Below are positions 8,127 to 16,716 of a stretch of 64,000 nt of DNA, piece by piece. The notes under the pieces were generated by a model that did no database searches, was not told the DNA's origin, and was given only the letters and a program-made list of their open reading frames with translations. The number at the start of each line of letters is the position of its first letter. Within the stretch, counting starts at the first letter, position 1. The stretch is from positions 372,001-436,000 of the forward strand of contig NZ_CAKAKE010000001.1 in the NCBI RefSeq assembly GCF_916618915.1, given 5' to 3'. The stretch is from Stenotrophomonas sp. Marseille-Q4652. GTDB taxonomy: Bacteria; Pseudomonadota; Gammaproteobacteria; Xanthomonadales; Xanthomonadaceae. Position numbers and translations under genes: made by a program.

Positions 8127-8714
8127 ATGAACAAGCCACTTCCTTCCGCCACTGCGCAGATGTTGCTGGGATTCGGCGACGACATCCCCACCGAGCGCCT
8201 GTTCTTCGCGGTGATGCCCGATGCGCATACCGCTGCCCGCATCATCGAACTGGCCGCGGGGCTGTGCGAGGAACACGGGCTGGTGGGCAAGCTGCTGCAT
8301 CGCGATCGCCTGCACGTGACCCTGCACCATGTCGGCGATTTCGCCGGGATCCCGCCGGCCCTGCTGGCGCGGGTGCAGCAGGCTGCCGGGCGGGTGAGGA
8401 TGCCCGCCTTCGAGGTGTGCTTCGACCAGGTAGGCAGTTTTGCCGGACGCCGGCAGAACCCATTCGTGCTGCGTGGCGAATCGGGCGTGGAGCACCTGCA
8501 TTCATTGCAGCAGGCGCTCGCCCGCTCCCTGCAGGGCGTGGGTGGCAAGCCTGGGCATGCGTTCACCCCGCACATGACCCTGTTGTACGACCAGCGCCAC
8601 CTGCCGCTGCAGCCGGTGCAGCCGCTGCGCTGGCACGTGGGCGAGTTCCTGCTGGTCCGCAGCTTCCTCGGCCAGACCCGTTACCAGCTGGAAGGGCGCT
8701 GGCAGCTGGGCTGA
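8127..8714 (+). CDS. thpR: RNA 2',3'-cyclic phosphodiesterase (2H family)
   Basis: A 195-residue member of the 2H phosphoesterase family. The two signature tetrapeptides are present: HVTL near residue 68 and HMTL near residue 150, spaced as in ThpR/LigT. The family opens 2',3'-cyclic phosphates in RNA and has reversible 2'-5' RNA ligase activity in vitro. FFAVMPD near residue 30 is the usual first strand; the extra leader (MNKPLPSATAQMLLGFGDD) is longer than in E. coli ThpR. ATG 8127 is the only reasonable start that keeps this leader; a later start is possible. Confidence 0.9.
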   Translation: MNKPLPSATAQMLLGFGDDIPTERLFFAVMPDAHTAARIIELAAGLCEEHGLVGKLLHRDRLHVTLHHVGDFAGIPPALLARVQQAAGRVRMPAFEVCFDQVGSFAGRRQNPFVLRGESGVEHLHSLQQALARSLQGVGGKPGHAFTPHMTLLYDQRHLPLQPVQPLRWHVGEFLLVRSFLGQTRYQLEGRWQLG

Positions 8715-8744
8715 GCGCTTGCGCCGCCCGCGTGCGCTGGCAAG

Positions 8745-9353
8745 ATGGCCGGCATGCCTGATGCTCCGCTGATCCTTCCCGCCGCGCAGCTGGCCGAACT
8801 GGGGGCCGCCTACGCCGATCCACCGCGGGCGTATCACAACTTTGGTCACGTGCAGGCACTGCTGCGCCACTTCGACGAGGTTGCGGCCGGCCCCGGCTGG
8901 CAGCAGCCGCGCGAGGTCTACCTGGCCATCCTCTACCACGACGCGATCTACCAGGCCGGGCGCAGCGACAACGAGGAACGTTCGGCGCAACTGGCCGCGC
9001 GGGCCATCGCCCAGTGGCTGCCCGATCACGCCATCGACAGCGAACGGGTCATCGAACTGATCCGCCTGACCGCCCGCCACGGCCAGCTGCGGCCCCAGGA
9101 CGTGGATGCCGAGGCCGCGTTGTTCCTGGATTGCGACATGGCGATCCTCGCCGCGCCGGCCGATGTGTTTGATGCCTACGACCGCGGCATCGCCGAGGAG
9201 TACCGGGGCAAGGTCCCGGGGCTGCTGTTCCGGATCAACCGCCGCCGCTTCCTCAAGGGCGTGCTCGCCCAGCCGCGGATCTTTCTCAGCGACTTCTTCC
9301 ACGCGCGCTGCGATGCGGCGGCACGGGCCAACCTGCGCCGTGCCACAGGCTGA
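8745..9353 (+). CDS. HD-domain predicted metal-dependent phosphohydrolase
   Basis: A protein of about 200 residues with the HD-superfamily pattern: YHNFGHVQALL (metal-binding His region near residue 30), LAILYHDAIY (the His-Asp pair) and LDCDMAILA. The family resembles small bacterial hydrolases annotated as predicted metal-dependent HD phosphohydrolases; the substrate is unknown. ATG 8745 or the ATG at 8754 (MPDAP) could both serve; no clear Shine-Dalgarno decides. It follows thpR by 30 bases and probably shares its transcript. Confidence 0.75.
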   Translation: MAGMPDAPLILPAAQLAELGAAYADPPRAYHNFGHVQALLRHFDEVAAGPGWQQPREVYLAILYHDAIYQAGRSDNEERSAQLAARAIAQWLPDHAIDSERVIELIRLTARHGQLRPQDVDAEAALFLDCDMAILAAPADVFDAYDRGIAEEYRGKVPGLLFRINRRRFLKGVLAQPRIFLSDFFHARCDAAARANLRRATG

Positions 9354-9433
9354 GCAACGGCCCTGCGCACGGGCGCTCCGGGCCTGCCGGCTACAATGAC
9401 GGTCCTTCCAACTGGCCGGCGCGCTCCGGTGCA

Positions 9434-9613
9434 ATGACTACGATCCTGCCTCCCGATCCGGACCCGCGGCCGCTGCCGCCCGAAGAGCCGGGCCCCAACG
9501 AGTGCTGTGGCAGTGGCTGCCCGCTGTGCGTGCTGGACCTCTATGCCGAGGAACTGCAGCGTTACCGGCACGCGCTGGCCGAGTGGAAGCGGCGGCATCC
9601 GGAAAGCGAGTAG
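9434..9613 (+). CDS. small oxidoreductase-like domain protein
   Basis: A 59-residue protein: a proline-rich start (PPDPDPRPLPPEEPGPNE), then the cysteine cluster CCGSGCPLCVLDLYAEEL and a basic helical tail. This matches the short N-terminal oxidoreductase-like domain (N-E/D-C-C-x-x-x-C-x-x-C-V-x-D-x-Y), found alone in bacteria and fused to larger proteins in eukaryotes. The four cysteines suggest metal binding; the activity is not known. It sits between the HD gene and a membrane protein on the same strand. Confidence 0.78.
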   Translation: MTTILPPDPDPRPLPPEEPGPNECCGSGCPLCVLDLYAEELQRYRHALAEWKRRHPESE

Positions 9614-9659
9614 GACCAGCTCGGGACGGGAAGGTCCGCACCATCACTGGAAAACCGCG

Positions 9660-10379
9660 ATGTCCGAACGCCTTCCCGATCCTGCCGCGCCGTGGACAAC
9701 CGCCAATGGCACCGGGCGACTGCCGCTCGCCTTCGGTCTCGCACTGCTCTCATACGCGATGTTTGGCGCGCTGGTCATTGCGCTGCAATTCGCGCGCACC
9801 GATCTGGACTGGATGCACGCCACGCTGAGCCTGTACCTGCATGGCCCCTGGGGACTGTTGCTGCGCAGTGCGTACTGCCTGCTGGCCCTGGCCATCGTGC
9901 TGATGGCCACTGCGGTGTACCGCAGCCAGCCGCGGTCCCTGCGCAGCGCCGCGCCGGTGTTGTTGTTCAGCGCTGCCGCGGTTGGTCTGGCCGGTGTGGC
10001 GGTGGGCGACAGCTACCTGCCCGAGCAGGCGCCGCTGCTGGCGCCCCTGGTCCATGGGCTGTCAGCACAGACCGCCTTCCTCTGCGTCACCGTGGCGATG
10101 CTGCTGCAGGCCTCGCTCTTCCGCGCCGATCCGGCCTGGGCGCCCCTCCACGCCCGCAGCTGGTGGCTGGCGTGGTGCGTGTTTGCGGCGCTGTGGGCCA
10201 ATGTGCTGTGGCGCGAGCTGCCGCGCGGTGGCAGCCAGAAGCTGGTGATCGCCGGAGTGCTGGCCTGGCTGGTGATGGTGGCGTGGCAGGGATGCAGGCG
10301 GGTGCCGCAACCGGTCGCGGCAGGTCACAATGCAGGCATCCCAACCCACAGGAAGCAGCCTGATGATCGAGCGCTTTGA
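9660..10379 (+). CDS. DUF998-like integral membrane protein
   Basis: A 239-residue protein with about six transmembrane segments (LPLAFGLALLSYAMFGALVI first, then segments near 60, 95, 125, 165 and 195). DLDWMHATLSLYLHGP between TM1 and TM2 and VGDSYLPE are like the DUF998 family, whose role is unknown. Its last 17 bases overlap the ridA-like start at 10363, so the two are probably translated from one message. A second protein of the same broad family is encoded at 25887. Confidence 0.7.
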   Translation: MSERLPDPAAPWTTANGTGRLPLAFGLALLSYAMFGALVIALQFARTDLDWMHATLSLYLHGPWGLLLRSAYCLLALAIVLMATAVYRSQPRSLRSAAPVLLFSAAAVGLAGVAVGDSYLPEQAPLLAPLVHGLSAQTAFLCVTVAMLLQASLFRADPAWAPLHARSWWLAWCVFAALWANVLWRELPRGGSQKLVIAGVLAWLVMVAWQGCRRVPQPVAAGHNAGIPTHRKQPDDRAL

Positions 10380-10710
10380 CACCGGTCCGCGCATGTCGGA
10401 GATGACCATCCACAACCGCGTGGCCTACCTGGCCGGGCAGGTGCCCGAGGACACCAGCGTCGACATCGTTGGCCAGACCGAACAGGTACTCAAGGCGATC
10501 GACGAGCTGCTGGCGCTGGCGGTGACCGACAAGAGCAACATCCTGCGCGCGGAGATCTTCCTGGCGGACATGGCCGATTTCGCCGGCATGAACCAGGCGT
10601 GGGATGCATGGGTGCCGCGCGGCGCTACCCCGGCACGCGCCACCGTGGAAGCCAGGCTCGCCAACCCGGAATGGAAGGTGGAGATCGTGGTGACCGCGGC
10701 GGTTCCCTGA
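10363..10710 (+). CDS. RidA-family protein
   Basis: A 115-residue Rid/YjgF/UK114-type protein: RMSEMTIHNRVAYLAGQVPED (first strands), SNILRAEIFLADMADFAGMN and a C-terminal PARATVEARLANPEWKVEIVVTA. RidA proteins hydrolyse reactive enamines and imines such as 2-aminoacrylate. The arginine that binds the substrate carboxylate in archetypal RidA corresponds to R in PARATVEA, so activity is plausible, but the subgroup cannot be fixed. ATG 10363 with AGGA upstream gives the family length. The gene ends 27 bases before a strong terminator. Confidence 0.85.
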   Translation: MIERFDTGPRMSEMTIHNRVAYLAGQVPEDTSVDIVGQTEQVLKAIDELLALAVTDKSNILRAEIFLADMADFAGMNQAWDAWVPRGATPARATVEARLANPEWKVEIVVTAAVP

Positions 10711-10737
10711 GCGGCATCCGCACCTCCAGATGCGCAC

Positions 10738-10763
10738 AGCCCCCGCGTTGGCGGGGGCTTTTC
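10738..10763 (+). terminator. rho-independent terminator after the ridA-like gene
   Basis: AGCCCCCGC pairs with GCGGGGGCT around a GTTG loop, followed by TTTTC. It closes the thpR to ridA-like transcription unit. Confidence 0.88.
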
Positions 10764-10821
10764 ATTTCAGGCGACGCTGCGGGGCGCTCACAAGGCCTGC
10801 CGTGCATCCTGACAAAGCCAG

Positions 10822-11366
10822 TCAGTGGCCGTGGTGGCCCTGATGCGATTTCCCCGGGGGATAGCCCCGCAATTGCGGGTAGCGTGCGTTCTGTTCGCTG
10901 GTCAGCAGGTCGCGCTGCTCGATGTGGGCGGCCAGGTGTGCATGGCGCAGGGATGCTTCCAGTGCAGCGATCCTGTCGAGCTGTGCCTTCAGTGTCGCCG
11001 CATCCACGTGCCCGTAGCGGAACATCATTTCCAGCTTTTCCTCGGCAGCCACCAGGTCGGTCCCCAGGGCAATCGCCTGCTGTTGCATGCGGGCGCGGAG
11101 TGCGGTGGTGGCCTCGCGCTGGGCAGGCGTCAACTCCAGCGCATCAGCCAGTTCAAGCACGTGCAGCGGGCCGGGGTAGCCGTTGAGCTCCGCGGCTTTG
11201 CATAGCCCAGGCCCTTGCCGGCCACCAGGCCTTCGATACGGTCCGGAGACAGCGACCTGATGCTCCGGCCATTTCCGCCGGCGTAGGGCGGCATGGGTTC
11301 TGCCGCGCCCGCCACGGGGCAGGCGAGCAGCGCGGACACAGCAAGCACCAGGGTGTGCAACTTCAT
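10822..11366 (-). pseudogene. Spy/CpxP-like periplasmic protein, broken by a one-base frameshift
   Basis: Two frames together make one protein. The first, from ATG 11366, has a signal peptide (MKLHTLVLAVSALLACPVAG) and reads through SLSPDRIEGLVAGKGLGYAK. The second resumes with AAELNGYPGPLHVLELADAL and ELTPAQREATTALRARMQQQ to the end at 10822, a helical, Met/Gln-rich region with the LTxxQ motif of Spy/CpxP-like metal-sensor or chaperone proteins. Restoring one G near 11195 (AAGCCGCGG to AAGGCCGCGG) joins them. Either a true loss-of-function mutation or an assembly error; everything else looks intact. Confidence 0.8.
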
Positions 11367-11437
11367 CAGGCAAGTCCTGCAGGCAAGGGGGCAGGCGAAA
11401 AGTGTGCCGGACGAGGCCGGAGTCTGCGCGCGAGCGC

Positions 11438-11851
11438 TCAGGCGGGCTTGAGCTCGATGCAGTCCACCGGGCAGGGCGGGATGCACAGCTCGCAGCCGGT
11501 GCACAGATCCGCCAGCACGGTGTGCATGTACTTGGCGCCGCCAATGATCGCGTCCACCGGACAGACCTGGATGCACTTGGTGCAGCCGATGCAGTCGGCC
11601 TCGACGATCACCGCCACCTGCGCTGCCTTGTGCTCGCCACGGCTGCGATCGAACGGAATCGCCGGCACGCCCAGCACATGGGCCAATGTGCGGGCACCGG
11701 CATCACCGCCGGGCGGGCAGTGGTCCACGCCGGCCTCGCCACGGGCCATGGCCTCGGCATACGGGCGGCAACCGTCGAAGCCACACTGGCCGCACTGGGT
11801 CTGCGGCAGCAGGCGGTCGAGGCGTTCGACGAGTGGAGGGGCAACGGACAT
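11438..11851 (-). CDS. RnfB-like ferredoxin, stand-alone
   Basis: A 137-residue iron-sulfur protein. Residues 10-50 carry the RnfB Fer4_7-like cluster ([17 protein letters not shown] ... CPPGG). Two 2[4Fe-4S] ferredoxin motifs follow: [18 protein letters not shown] and [18 protein letters not shown]. It lacks the N-terminal membrane helix of true RnfB, and no other rnf gene is near. RnfB shuttles electrons to the Rnf membrane complex; here a soluble ferredoxin role is more likely. The gene is divergent from the pseudouridine synthase. Confidence 0.85.
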   Translation of the reverse strand: MSVAPPLVERLDRLLPQTQCGQCGFDGCRPYAEAMARGEAGVDHCPPGGDAGARTLAHVLGVPAIPFDRSRGEHKAAQVAVIVEADCIGCTKCIQVCPVDAIIGGAKYMHTVLADLCTGCELCIPPCPVDCIELKPA

Positions 11852-11989
11852 CGGCAGGCTCGGGGACAACAGGGCGGCATTATCGCAGCCGCGCAGGTGC
11901 CGGCCTAACCGGATATGGCGGGTAGCCGGCGTGCACCGCAAGCTGGGCAGGGCGTGGCAGCATGGCGGCCTCCCCTGCCTGGCCTCTCC

Positions 11990-12901
11990 ATGAGCGATCT
12001 GCGTCCGACCCGCGACGGCGTGCCCGCGAGCCGCATCCAGCTGCCGGACGGGCCATGGCGCACCGTGTTCGAGGCGCTGTGCGCGTTGTTTCCGTCCATT
12101 GATGGGGAAACCTGGGCGCGACGGTTCGAGCGCGGCCGGGTGCTCGATGCCCACGGACGGCCGCTGACGCTGGATGCGGGGTACCGGCTGGGGGACACGG
12201 TGCATTACTTCCGAGAGGTGGTGGACGAGCAGGTGATCCCGTTCGCCGAGACCCTCATCCATGCCGACGAGGACATCGTGGTGGCCTGCAAGCCGCACTT
12301 CCTGCCCGTGGTGCCGGCCGGCGCCTACGTGCGCCAGAACCTGCTGGCACGGCTGACCGAGCGGCTGCACAACCCGCATCTGGTGCCGCTGCACCGCATT
12401 GATCGCGACACCGCCGGGCTGGTGCTGTTCTCGGCCAATCCCGCCACCCGCGGGCAATACCAGGCGCTGTTCCGCGAACGCCGCATCACCAAGGAATACC
12501 TGGCCGTCGCCGCGCCGCTGCCGCATCTGGCATTCCCGCATGTGCACCGCAGCCGGCTGGTGCCGGGCGAGCCGTTCTTCCGCATGGCCGAAGCTGCCGG
12601 CGAGCCGAACAGCGAAACGCTGGTCGACGTGGTCCATCGCGGCGCCGAGTACTGGACCTACCGGCTGCAACCCATCACCGGGCGCAAGCACCAGCTGCGC
12701 GTGCACATGGCCGCGCTGGGCGCGCCGCTGCTGCATGACCGCTGCTATCCGCAGTTGCTGGAGCCGGCGGCGGATGATCCAGAGCGGCCTTTGCAACTGC
12801 TGGCCTGGAAGCTGGCTTTCGTGGACCCGCTGAGCGGCCAGGAGCGGCGATTCGAGTCGACCAGGTCCCTGACGCTCGATCGCGGCCCTGTCACCGACTG
12901 A
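11990..12901 (+). CDS. RluA-family pseudouridine synthase
   Basis: A 303-residue protein with RluA-family motifs: [18 protein letters not shown] (motif I), [17 protein letters not shown] with the catalytic Asp in HRIDRDT (motif II), and [20 protein letters not shown] (motif III). The N-terminal 85 residues include an S4-like region. It isomerises uridine to pseudouridine in rRNA or tRNA, but the site cannot be named. The stop codon directly abuts the stop of the convergent HAD gene (no gap), so there is no room for a terminator. Confidence 0.88.
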   Translation: MSDLRPTRDGVPASRIQLPDGPWRTVFEALCALFPSIDGETWARRFERGRVLDAHGRPLTLDAGYRLGDTVHYFREVVDEQVIPFAETLIHADEDIVVACKPHFLPVVPAGAYVRQNLLARLTERLHNPHLVPLHRIDRDTAGLVLFSANPATRGQYQALFRERRITKEYLAVAAPLPHLAFPHVHRSRLVPGEPFFRMAEAAGEPNSETLVDVVHRGAEYWTYRLQPITGRKHQLRVHMAALGAPLLHDRCYPQLLEPAADDPERPLQLLAWKLAFVDPLSGQERRFESTRSLTLDRGPVTD

Positions 12902-13492
12902 TCAGGACACCAGCTTGCCGCGATACCAGCGCTCGTGCGCCAGCGCGAGCATCGGCTTGTCCTCGCGGCTGTCGCCGTAGGCGTGGATCCGCAGGTACTT
13001 GTCCAGCTCGAACAGGCGGCGGATGTGGGCCACCTTGCGTGGGCCGCAGTCGGCATCGGCGTAGCGACCGGTGAGGCGGCCGTCGACCACTTCCAGCCGG
13101 TTGCAGACCATCTGCACGCCAAGCTCTCCGCACCAGCGCTGCAGGTACAGGTCGATAGAGGCGGAAACGACCGCCACGGTGTGACCCTGCGCCTTGTGCC
13201 AGTGGATCTGCTCGAGCATCTGCGGCCGCACCATCGCCGGCAGGTGTTCGCGGGCGTAGTCGCGTGCCAGCTGGGCGATCTCGCCGGCATGGCGGCCGGT
13301 GAACACCTGGGCGGTCACCCGCCGGCGGATGCGTTCGGCCGAAATCAGCTTCAGCCGGTAGGCCAGTAGCCACGGGCCGACCCGCCACCAGGCCTGCGCG
13401 CGCTGTTCCGGCGTGGCCACCCGGCGCAGGAAACGGCCATAGGTGTCGCAGGTGGTGATGGTGTGGTCGAAGTCGAACAGCGCCAGTTCCAT
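12902..13492 (-). CDS. HAD-superfamily IB phosphatase
   Basis: A 196-residue HAD hydrolase: motif I FDFDHTIT (nucleophile Asp and acid/base Asp, residues 6-13), motif II VAVVSAS, and motif III/IV GDSREDKPML. This is the IB subfamily containing SerB-like enzymes and lipid-linked phosphatases. The residues between motifs (FLRRVATPEQRAQAWWRVGP) recall the E. coli YfhB-like group, which includes a phosphatidylglycerophosphatase, but the substrate here is unproved. It follows metG by 43 bases on the same strand and likely shares its transcript. Confidence 0.82.
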   Translation of the reverse strand: MELALFDFDHTITTCDTYGRFLRRVATPEQRAQAWWRVGPWLLAYRLKLISAERIRRRVTAQVFTGRHAGEIAQLARDYAREHLPAMVRPQMLEQIHWHKAQGHTVAVVSASIDLYLQRWCGELGVQMVCNRLEVVDGRLTGRYADADCGPRKVAHIRRLFELDKYLRIHAYGDSREDKPMLALAHERWYRGKLVS

Positions 13493-13535
13493 GGCGGCTC
13501 CGGAAGAGGGCGCGGACAGGCCGCGCCCGGTGCCA

Positions 13536-15620
13536 TCAGCGGACCGGCATGCCGGCCGCTGCACCCTCGTCGGCATCCAGCAGCGCCAGCGCGCCGCCGT
13601 CGAAGCCGGCCGACAGGATCATCCCTTCGCTGATGCCGAAGCGCATCTTGCGCGGGGCCAGGTTGGCGATGAACACCACGCTGCGGCCGACCAGCTTTTC
13701 CGGCTCGCCGTAGGAGGCGCGGATGCCGGAGAAGATCTGGCGCTCGCCCAGGTCACCAGCGTCGAGCTTGAAGCGCAGCAGCTTGTCCGAGCCTTCGACG
13801 AAGCCGCACTCCAGCACCTTGCCGATGCGCAGGTCGAGCTTGGCGAAGTCGTCGATGCCGATGTACTGCGGCGCGTCGCCTTCGGCCTTCGCCGCCGGGG
13901 CCGCCTCGGTCTTGGCCGGCTCGGCAGCCTGCTTCTCGGTCTTGGTGTCGGCGGCCGGGGCAGCAGCGGTCAGGGTGTCCTTGGAGGCGTCGGTCATGGC
14001 GTCGATCAGCTTGGTATCGATACGGGTGAACAGCGCCTGGTAGGGCGCGATGGCGTGGGCGGTGAGTGGCTGGTCCAGGTCGGACCACGCATTCACCTGT
14101 GCGTTTAGGAAGGTCTCGGCCGCGGCGGTGGTGCGCGGCATCACCGGCTTGAGCGCGGCGGCCAGCACGCGGAACAGGTTCAGGCCCTGGGTGCAGACGG
14201 CCTGCAGCTCGGCGTCGCTGCCTTCCTGCTTGGCGATCACCCACGGCTTGGTATCGTCGATGTACTTGTTGGCCTCGTCGGCCAGGGCCATGGTCAGGCG
14301 GATCGCCGCGGCCGGGTCGTTGCGCTCGTAGGCCTCGCGGATCGGCGCCAGCGCGGCGACGAAACGGTCGTATTGCGCCGCATCGGGCAGGGTGGCGGCG
14401 AGCTGGCCATCGAAGCGCTTGGTGATGAAGCCGGCCGCGCGGCTGGCCAGGTTGACGAACTTGCCCACGATGTCCGAGTTCACGCGGGCGACGAAATCGG
14501 ACAGGTTCAGGTCGAGGTCGTCGACGCCGCCGCTGCTCTTGGCCGCAAAGTAGTAGCGCAGGGCTTCCGGTTCCAGACCCACATCGAGGAAGGTGCGTGC
14601 CTTGACGAAGGTTCCGCGCGACTTGCTCATCTTCGCCCCGTCCACGGTCAGGTAGCCGTTGACGTGCAGCTTGGTGGGCACAAGCAGTTCGGTGCCATGC
14701 AGAACCGACGGCCAGAACAGGCCGTGGAAATTGACGATGTCCTTGCCGATGAAGTGGTGCAGCTCATTTCCACTGTCCTTGTGCAGGAAGGCAGCAAAAT
14801 CTTCGCCGGTCTTCACGCACAGGTTCTTGAAGCTGGACAGGTAGCCGATTGGCGCGTCCAGCCACACGTAGAAGTACTTGCCCGGCGCGCCGGGGATCTC
14901 GAAGCCGAAGTACGGCGCGTCGCGGGAGATGTCCCAGGCGCGCAGGCCACCCTCGGCGTCCAGCCATTCGGCCAGCTTGGCCTTCACGCCGGGCAGGGCG
15001 ACGTCCTGCGCCAGCCAGCCGCGCAGGAATTCCTCGAAGTGCCCGACCTCGAAGAAGTAATGCTCCGAGTCGCGCATTTCCGGGGTGGCGCCGGAAATCA
15101 CCGAGCGCGGCTCGATCAGTTCGGTCGGGCCGTAGGTGGCGCCGCACACCTCGCAGTTGTCGCCGTACTGGTCCGGCGACTTGCACTTGGGGCAGGTGCC
15201 CTTGATGTAGCGGTCGGGCAGGAACATGCCCTTGGCCGGGTCGTAGAACTGGGCCACCGAACGGCGCGAGATGTGGCCGGCGGCGTCCAGGCGGCGGTAC
15301 AGCTCCTCGGTCAGCTCGCGGTTGGCCGCCGAGTTGGTCGAGTCGTAGTGGTCGAAGTCCACGCCAAAGGCAGCGAAGTCGGCCTCGTGGCTGGCCTGGA
15401 TGCCGGCAATGTAGGCCTCCGGGGTGAGCCCGGCCTTCTCGGCGCCGAGCATGATCGGGGTGCCGTGGGTGTCGTCGGCGCAGACGTACCAGACCTTCCC
15501 GCCCATCAGCCGCCGCGCGCGGACCCAGATGTCGGCCTGGATGTAGCCGACCAGGTGGCCGAGGTGGAGCGGGCCGTTGGCATACGGCAGGGCGTTGGTG
15601 ACGAGAGCGCTACGGGTCAT
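13536..15620 (-). CDS. metG: methionine--tRNA ligase
   Basis: A 694-residue methionyl-tRNA synthetase with all expected parts. The class I signature HLGH is at residues 19-22 (PYANGPLHLGHLVGYIQADI). The four-Cys zinc knuckle is CPKCKSPDQYGDNCEVCG. The KMSKS loop is near residue 328. The anticodon domain follows, and an Ala/Lys-rich linker (about 545-580) leads to a C-terminal EMAP/Trbp111 tRNA-binding domain (DFAKLDLRIGKVLECGFVEG). The tRNA-binding domain makes it a dimeric E. coli-like enzyme. It is essential for protein synthesis and initiation. Confidence 0.98.
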   Translation of the reverse strand: MTRSALVTNALPYANGPLHLGHLVGYIQADIWVRARRLMGGKVWYVCADDTHGTPIMLGAEKAGLTPEAYIAGIQASHEADFAAFGVDFDHYDSTNSAANRELTEELYRRLDAAGHISRRSVAQFYDPAKGMFLPDRYIKGTCPKCKSPDQYGDNCEVCGATYGPTELIEPRSVISGATPEMRDSEHYFFEVGHFEEFLRGWLAQDVALPGVKAKLAEWLDAEGGLRAWDISRDAPYFGFEIPGAPGKYFYVWLDAPIGYLSSFKNLCVKTGEDFAAFLHKDSGNELHHFIGKDIVNFHGLFWPSVLHGTELLVPTKLHVNGYLTVDGAKMSKSRGTFVKARTFLDVGLEPEALRYYFAAKSSGGVDDLDLNLSDFVARVNSDIVGKFVNLASRAAGFITKRFDGQLAATLPDAAQYDRFVAALAPIREAYERNDPAAAIRLTMALADEANKYIDDTKPWVIAKQEGSDAELQAVCTQGLNLFRVLAAALKPVMPRTTAAAETFLNAQVNAWSDLDQPLTAHAIAPYQALFTRIDTKLIDAMTDASKDTLTAAAPAADTKTEKQAAEPAKTEAAPAAKAEGDAPQYIGIDDFAKLDLRIGKVLECGFVEGSDKLLRFKLDAGDLGERQIFSGIRASYGEPEKLVGRSVVFIANLAPRKMRFGISEGMILSAGFDGGALALLDADEGAAAGMPVR

Positions 15621-15690
15621 GGCCGTTCGTGATTCGGGGGACCGGCGATTATCGCACGCCCTCCCGGGGCGGCCAGCGCGGGGCCGGAAA

Positions 15691-15717
15691 CAAAGGACCC
15701 GGCCAGTGGCCGGGTCC
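15691..15717 (-). terminator. rho-independent terminator after the DUF2147 gene
   Basis: On the minus strand GGACCCGGCC pairs with GGCCGGGTCC across a three-base loop and is followed by TTTGTTT. It ends the DUF2147 transcript ahead of metG. Confidence 0.85.
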
Positions 15718-15741
15718 GGGATGTTGCATGGAGCGGGTCGC

Positions 15742-16188
15742 TCAGAGGCGTTCCCACACCTGGGTCTTGCAGATGAAGGCCACGCAGCCGGAAACCTCCA
15801 GCTTCTTGCCGCCTTCGATCAGCGCCATCTTGGAGTTGTAGACCTTGCCCTCGTCGGGCTTGAGGATCTTGCCGCCTTTCCACTTGCCGGCACCGTCGGC
15901 CTGCATGCCGCGGATGATCTCCATGCCGGTGATCGGCTTGTTCTTGCGGTCATCGCTGCACTTGTCGCAGGTCGGGTTCGGCCTGGACGGGTTCAGCAGC
16001 TCGACGATCTTGCCGTTGAGCTGGCCGTTGCCGGCGCGGCTGATCTCGACGATGGACTTGGCGCGGCCGGTGTCCGGGTCGATCTGGCGCCAGCGGCCTT
16101 CGGCGCTGGTGTTGTCGGCGTGGACGCTGCCAATGGCGGCCAGGCCCAGCGGCAGGGCCAGCAACAGGGTCTTGAAGCTCTTGCGCAT
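15742..16188 (-). CDS. DUF2147-domain secreted protein
   Basis: A 148-residue exported protein with a signal peptide (MRKSFKTLLLALPLGLAAIGSVHA). The mature part fits DUF2147: EGRWRQIDPDTGRAKSIVEI, GKIVELLNP, CDKCSDDRKNKPITGMEII and GCVAFICKTQVWERL. The family is a small lipocalin-like periplasmic beta-barrel of unknown ligand. Four cysteines are likely to form two disulfides. It is monocistronic with a promoter in the 110 bases before the start and a terminator behind it. Confidence 0.87.
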   Translation of the reverse strand: MRKSFKTLLLALPLGLAAIGSVHADNTSAEGRWRQIDPDTGRAKSIVEISRAGNGQLNGKIVELLNPSRPNPTCDKCSDDRKNKPITGMEIIRGMQADGAGKWKGGKILKPDEGKVYNSKMALIEGGKKLEVSGCVAFICKTQVWERL

Positions 16189-16299
16189 GTTCCCCTCCCA
16201 GGGATTTCGTTGGACCCGGCGCAGGGCCGGGGATGGCCCGACTTTATACCCATTCGGCCGGGTACGGAATCCGCCCGGAGGCAGTGGAAACTGTACCCG

Positions 16300-16716
16300 T
16301 CAGGCTGGGTGCAGGAGTGCGTCAACGGTTTCGTACAGTTCCAGCGGCAGCTCGTCCGGATCGGCAAGGAAGGTGAAGCGATGTCCGGTGTACTCGTCCA
16401 CGCGCACCGGCTCGGTAGCCACGCCATTGGCGTGCAGGTGGGCGATGCTCGCATCGAGGTCCTCGACGCGGAACGCGAGGTGGCGCAGGCCGCGCGCTTC
16501 CGGGCGGCTCGGGCGCGGTGGCGGGGCGGGGAAGGAAAACAGTTCGATCTGGCTGCCATCGGGCAGGGCCAGGTCGAGCTTCCACGAGTCGCGCTGCGCC
16601 CGGTAATGCTCGGCGAGCACGCGCAGGCCGAGGATGCGGGTGTAGAAGTCCTTCGAGCGCGCGTAGTCCGAGACGATCAGGGCGACGTGGTGGATGCCGG
16701 CCAGCCCCGCGCTCAT
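16300..16716 (-). CDS. VOC-family protein (glyoxalase I-like)
   Basis: A 138-residue protein of the vicinal oxygen chelate fold with two beta-alpha-beta-beta-beta halves. The candidate metal ligands are in IHHVALIVSDYARSKDFYT, QIELFSFP, RHLAFRVEDLDASIAHL and PLELYE, a pattern seen in the GloA2/YaeR-like group. Whether it degrades methylglyoxal or another electrophile is unknown. ATG 16716 overlaps the upstream beta-lactamase-fold gene stop as ATGA, so the pair is translationally coupled. Confidence 0.82.
   Translation of the reverse strand: MSAGLAGIHHVALIVSDYARSKDFYTRILGLRVLAEHYRAQRDSWKLDLALPDGSQIELFSFPAPPPRPSRPEARGLRHLAFRVEDLDASIAHLHANGVATEPVRVDEYTGHRFTFLADPDELPLELYETVDALLHPA

Noticed and set aside
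11438-11851. Part of a complete Rnf electron transport complex
   Set aside because: No rnfA, C, D, G or E neighbour was seen, and the protein lacks the RnfB membrane helix.
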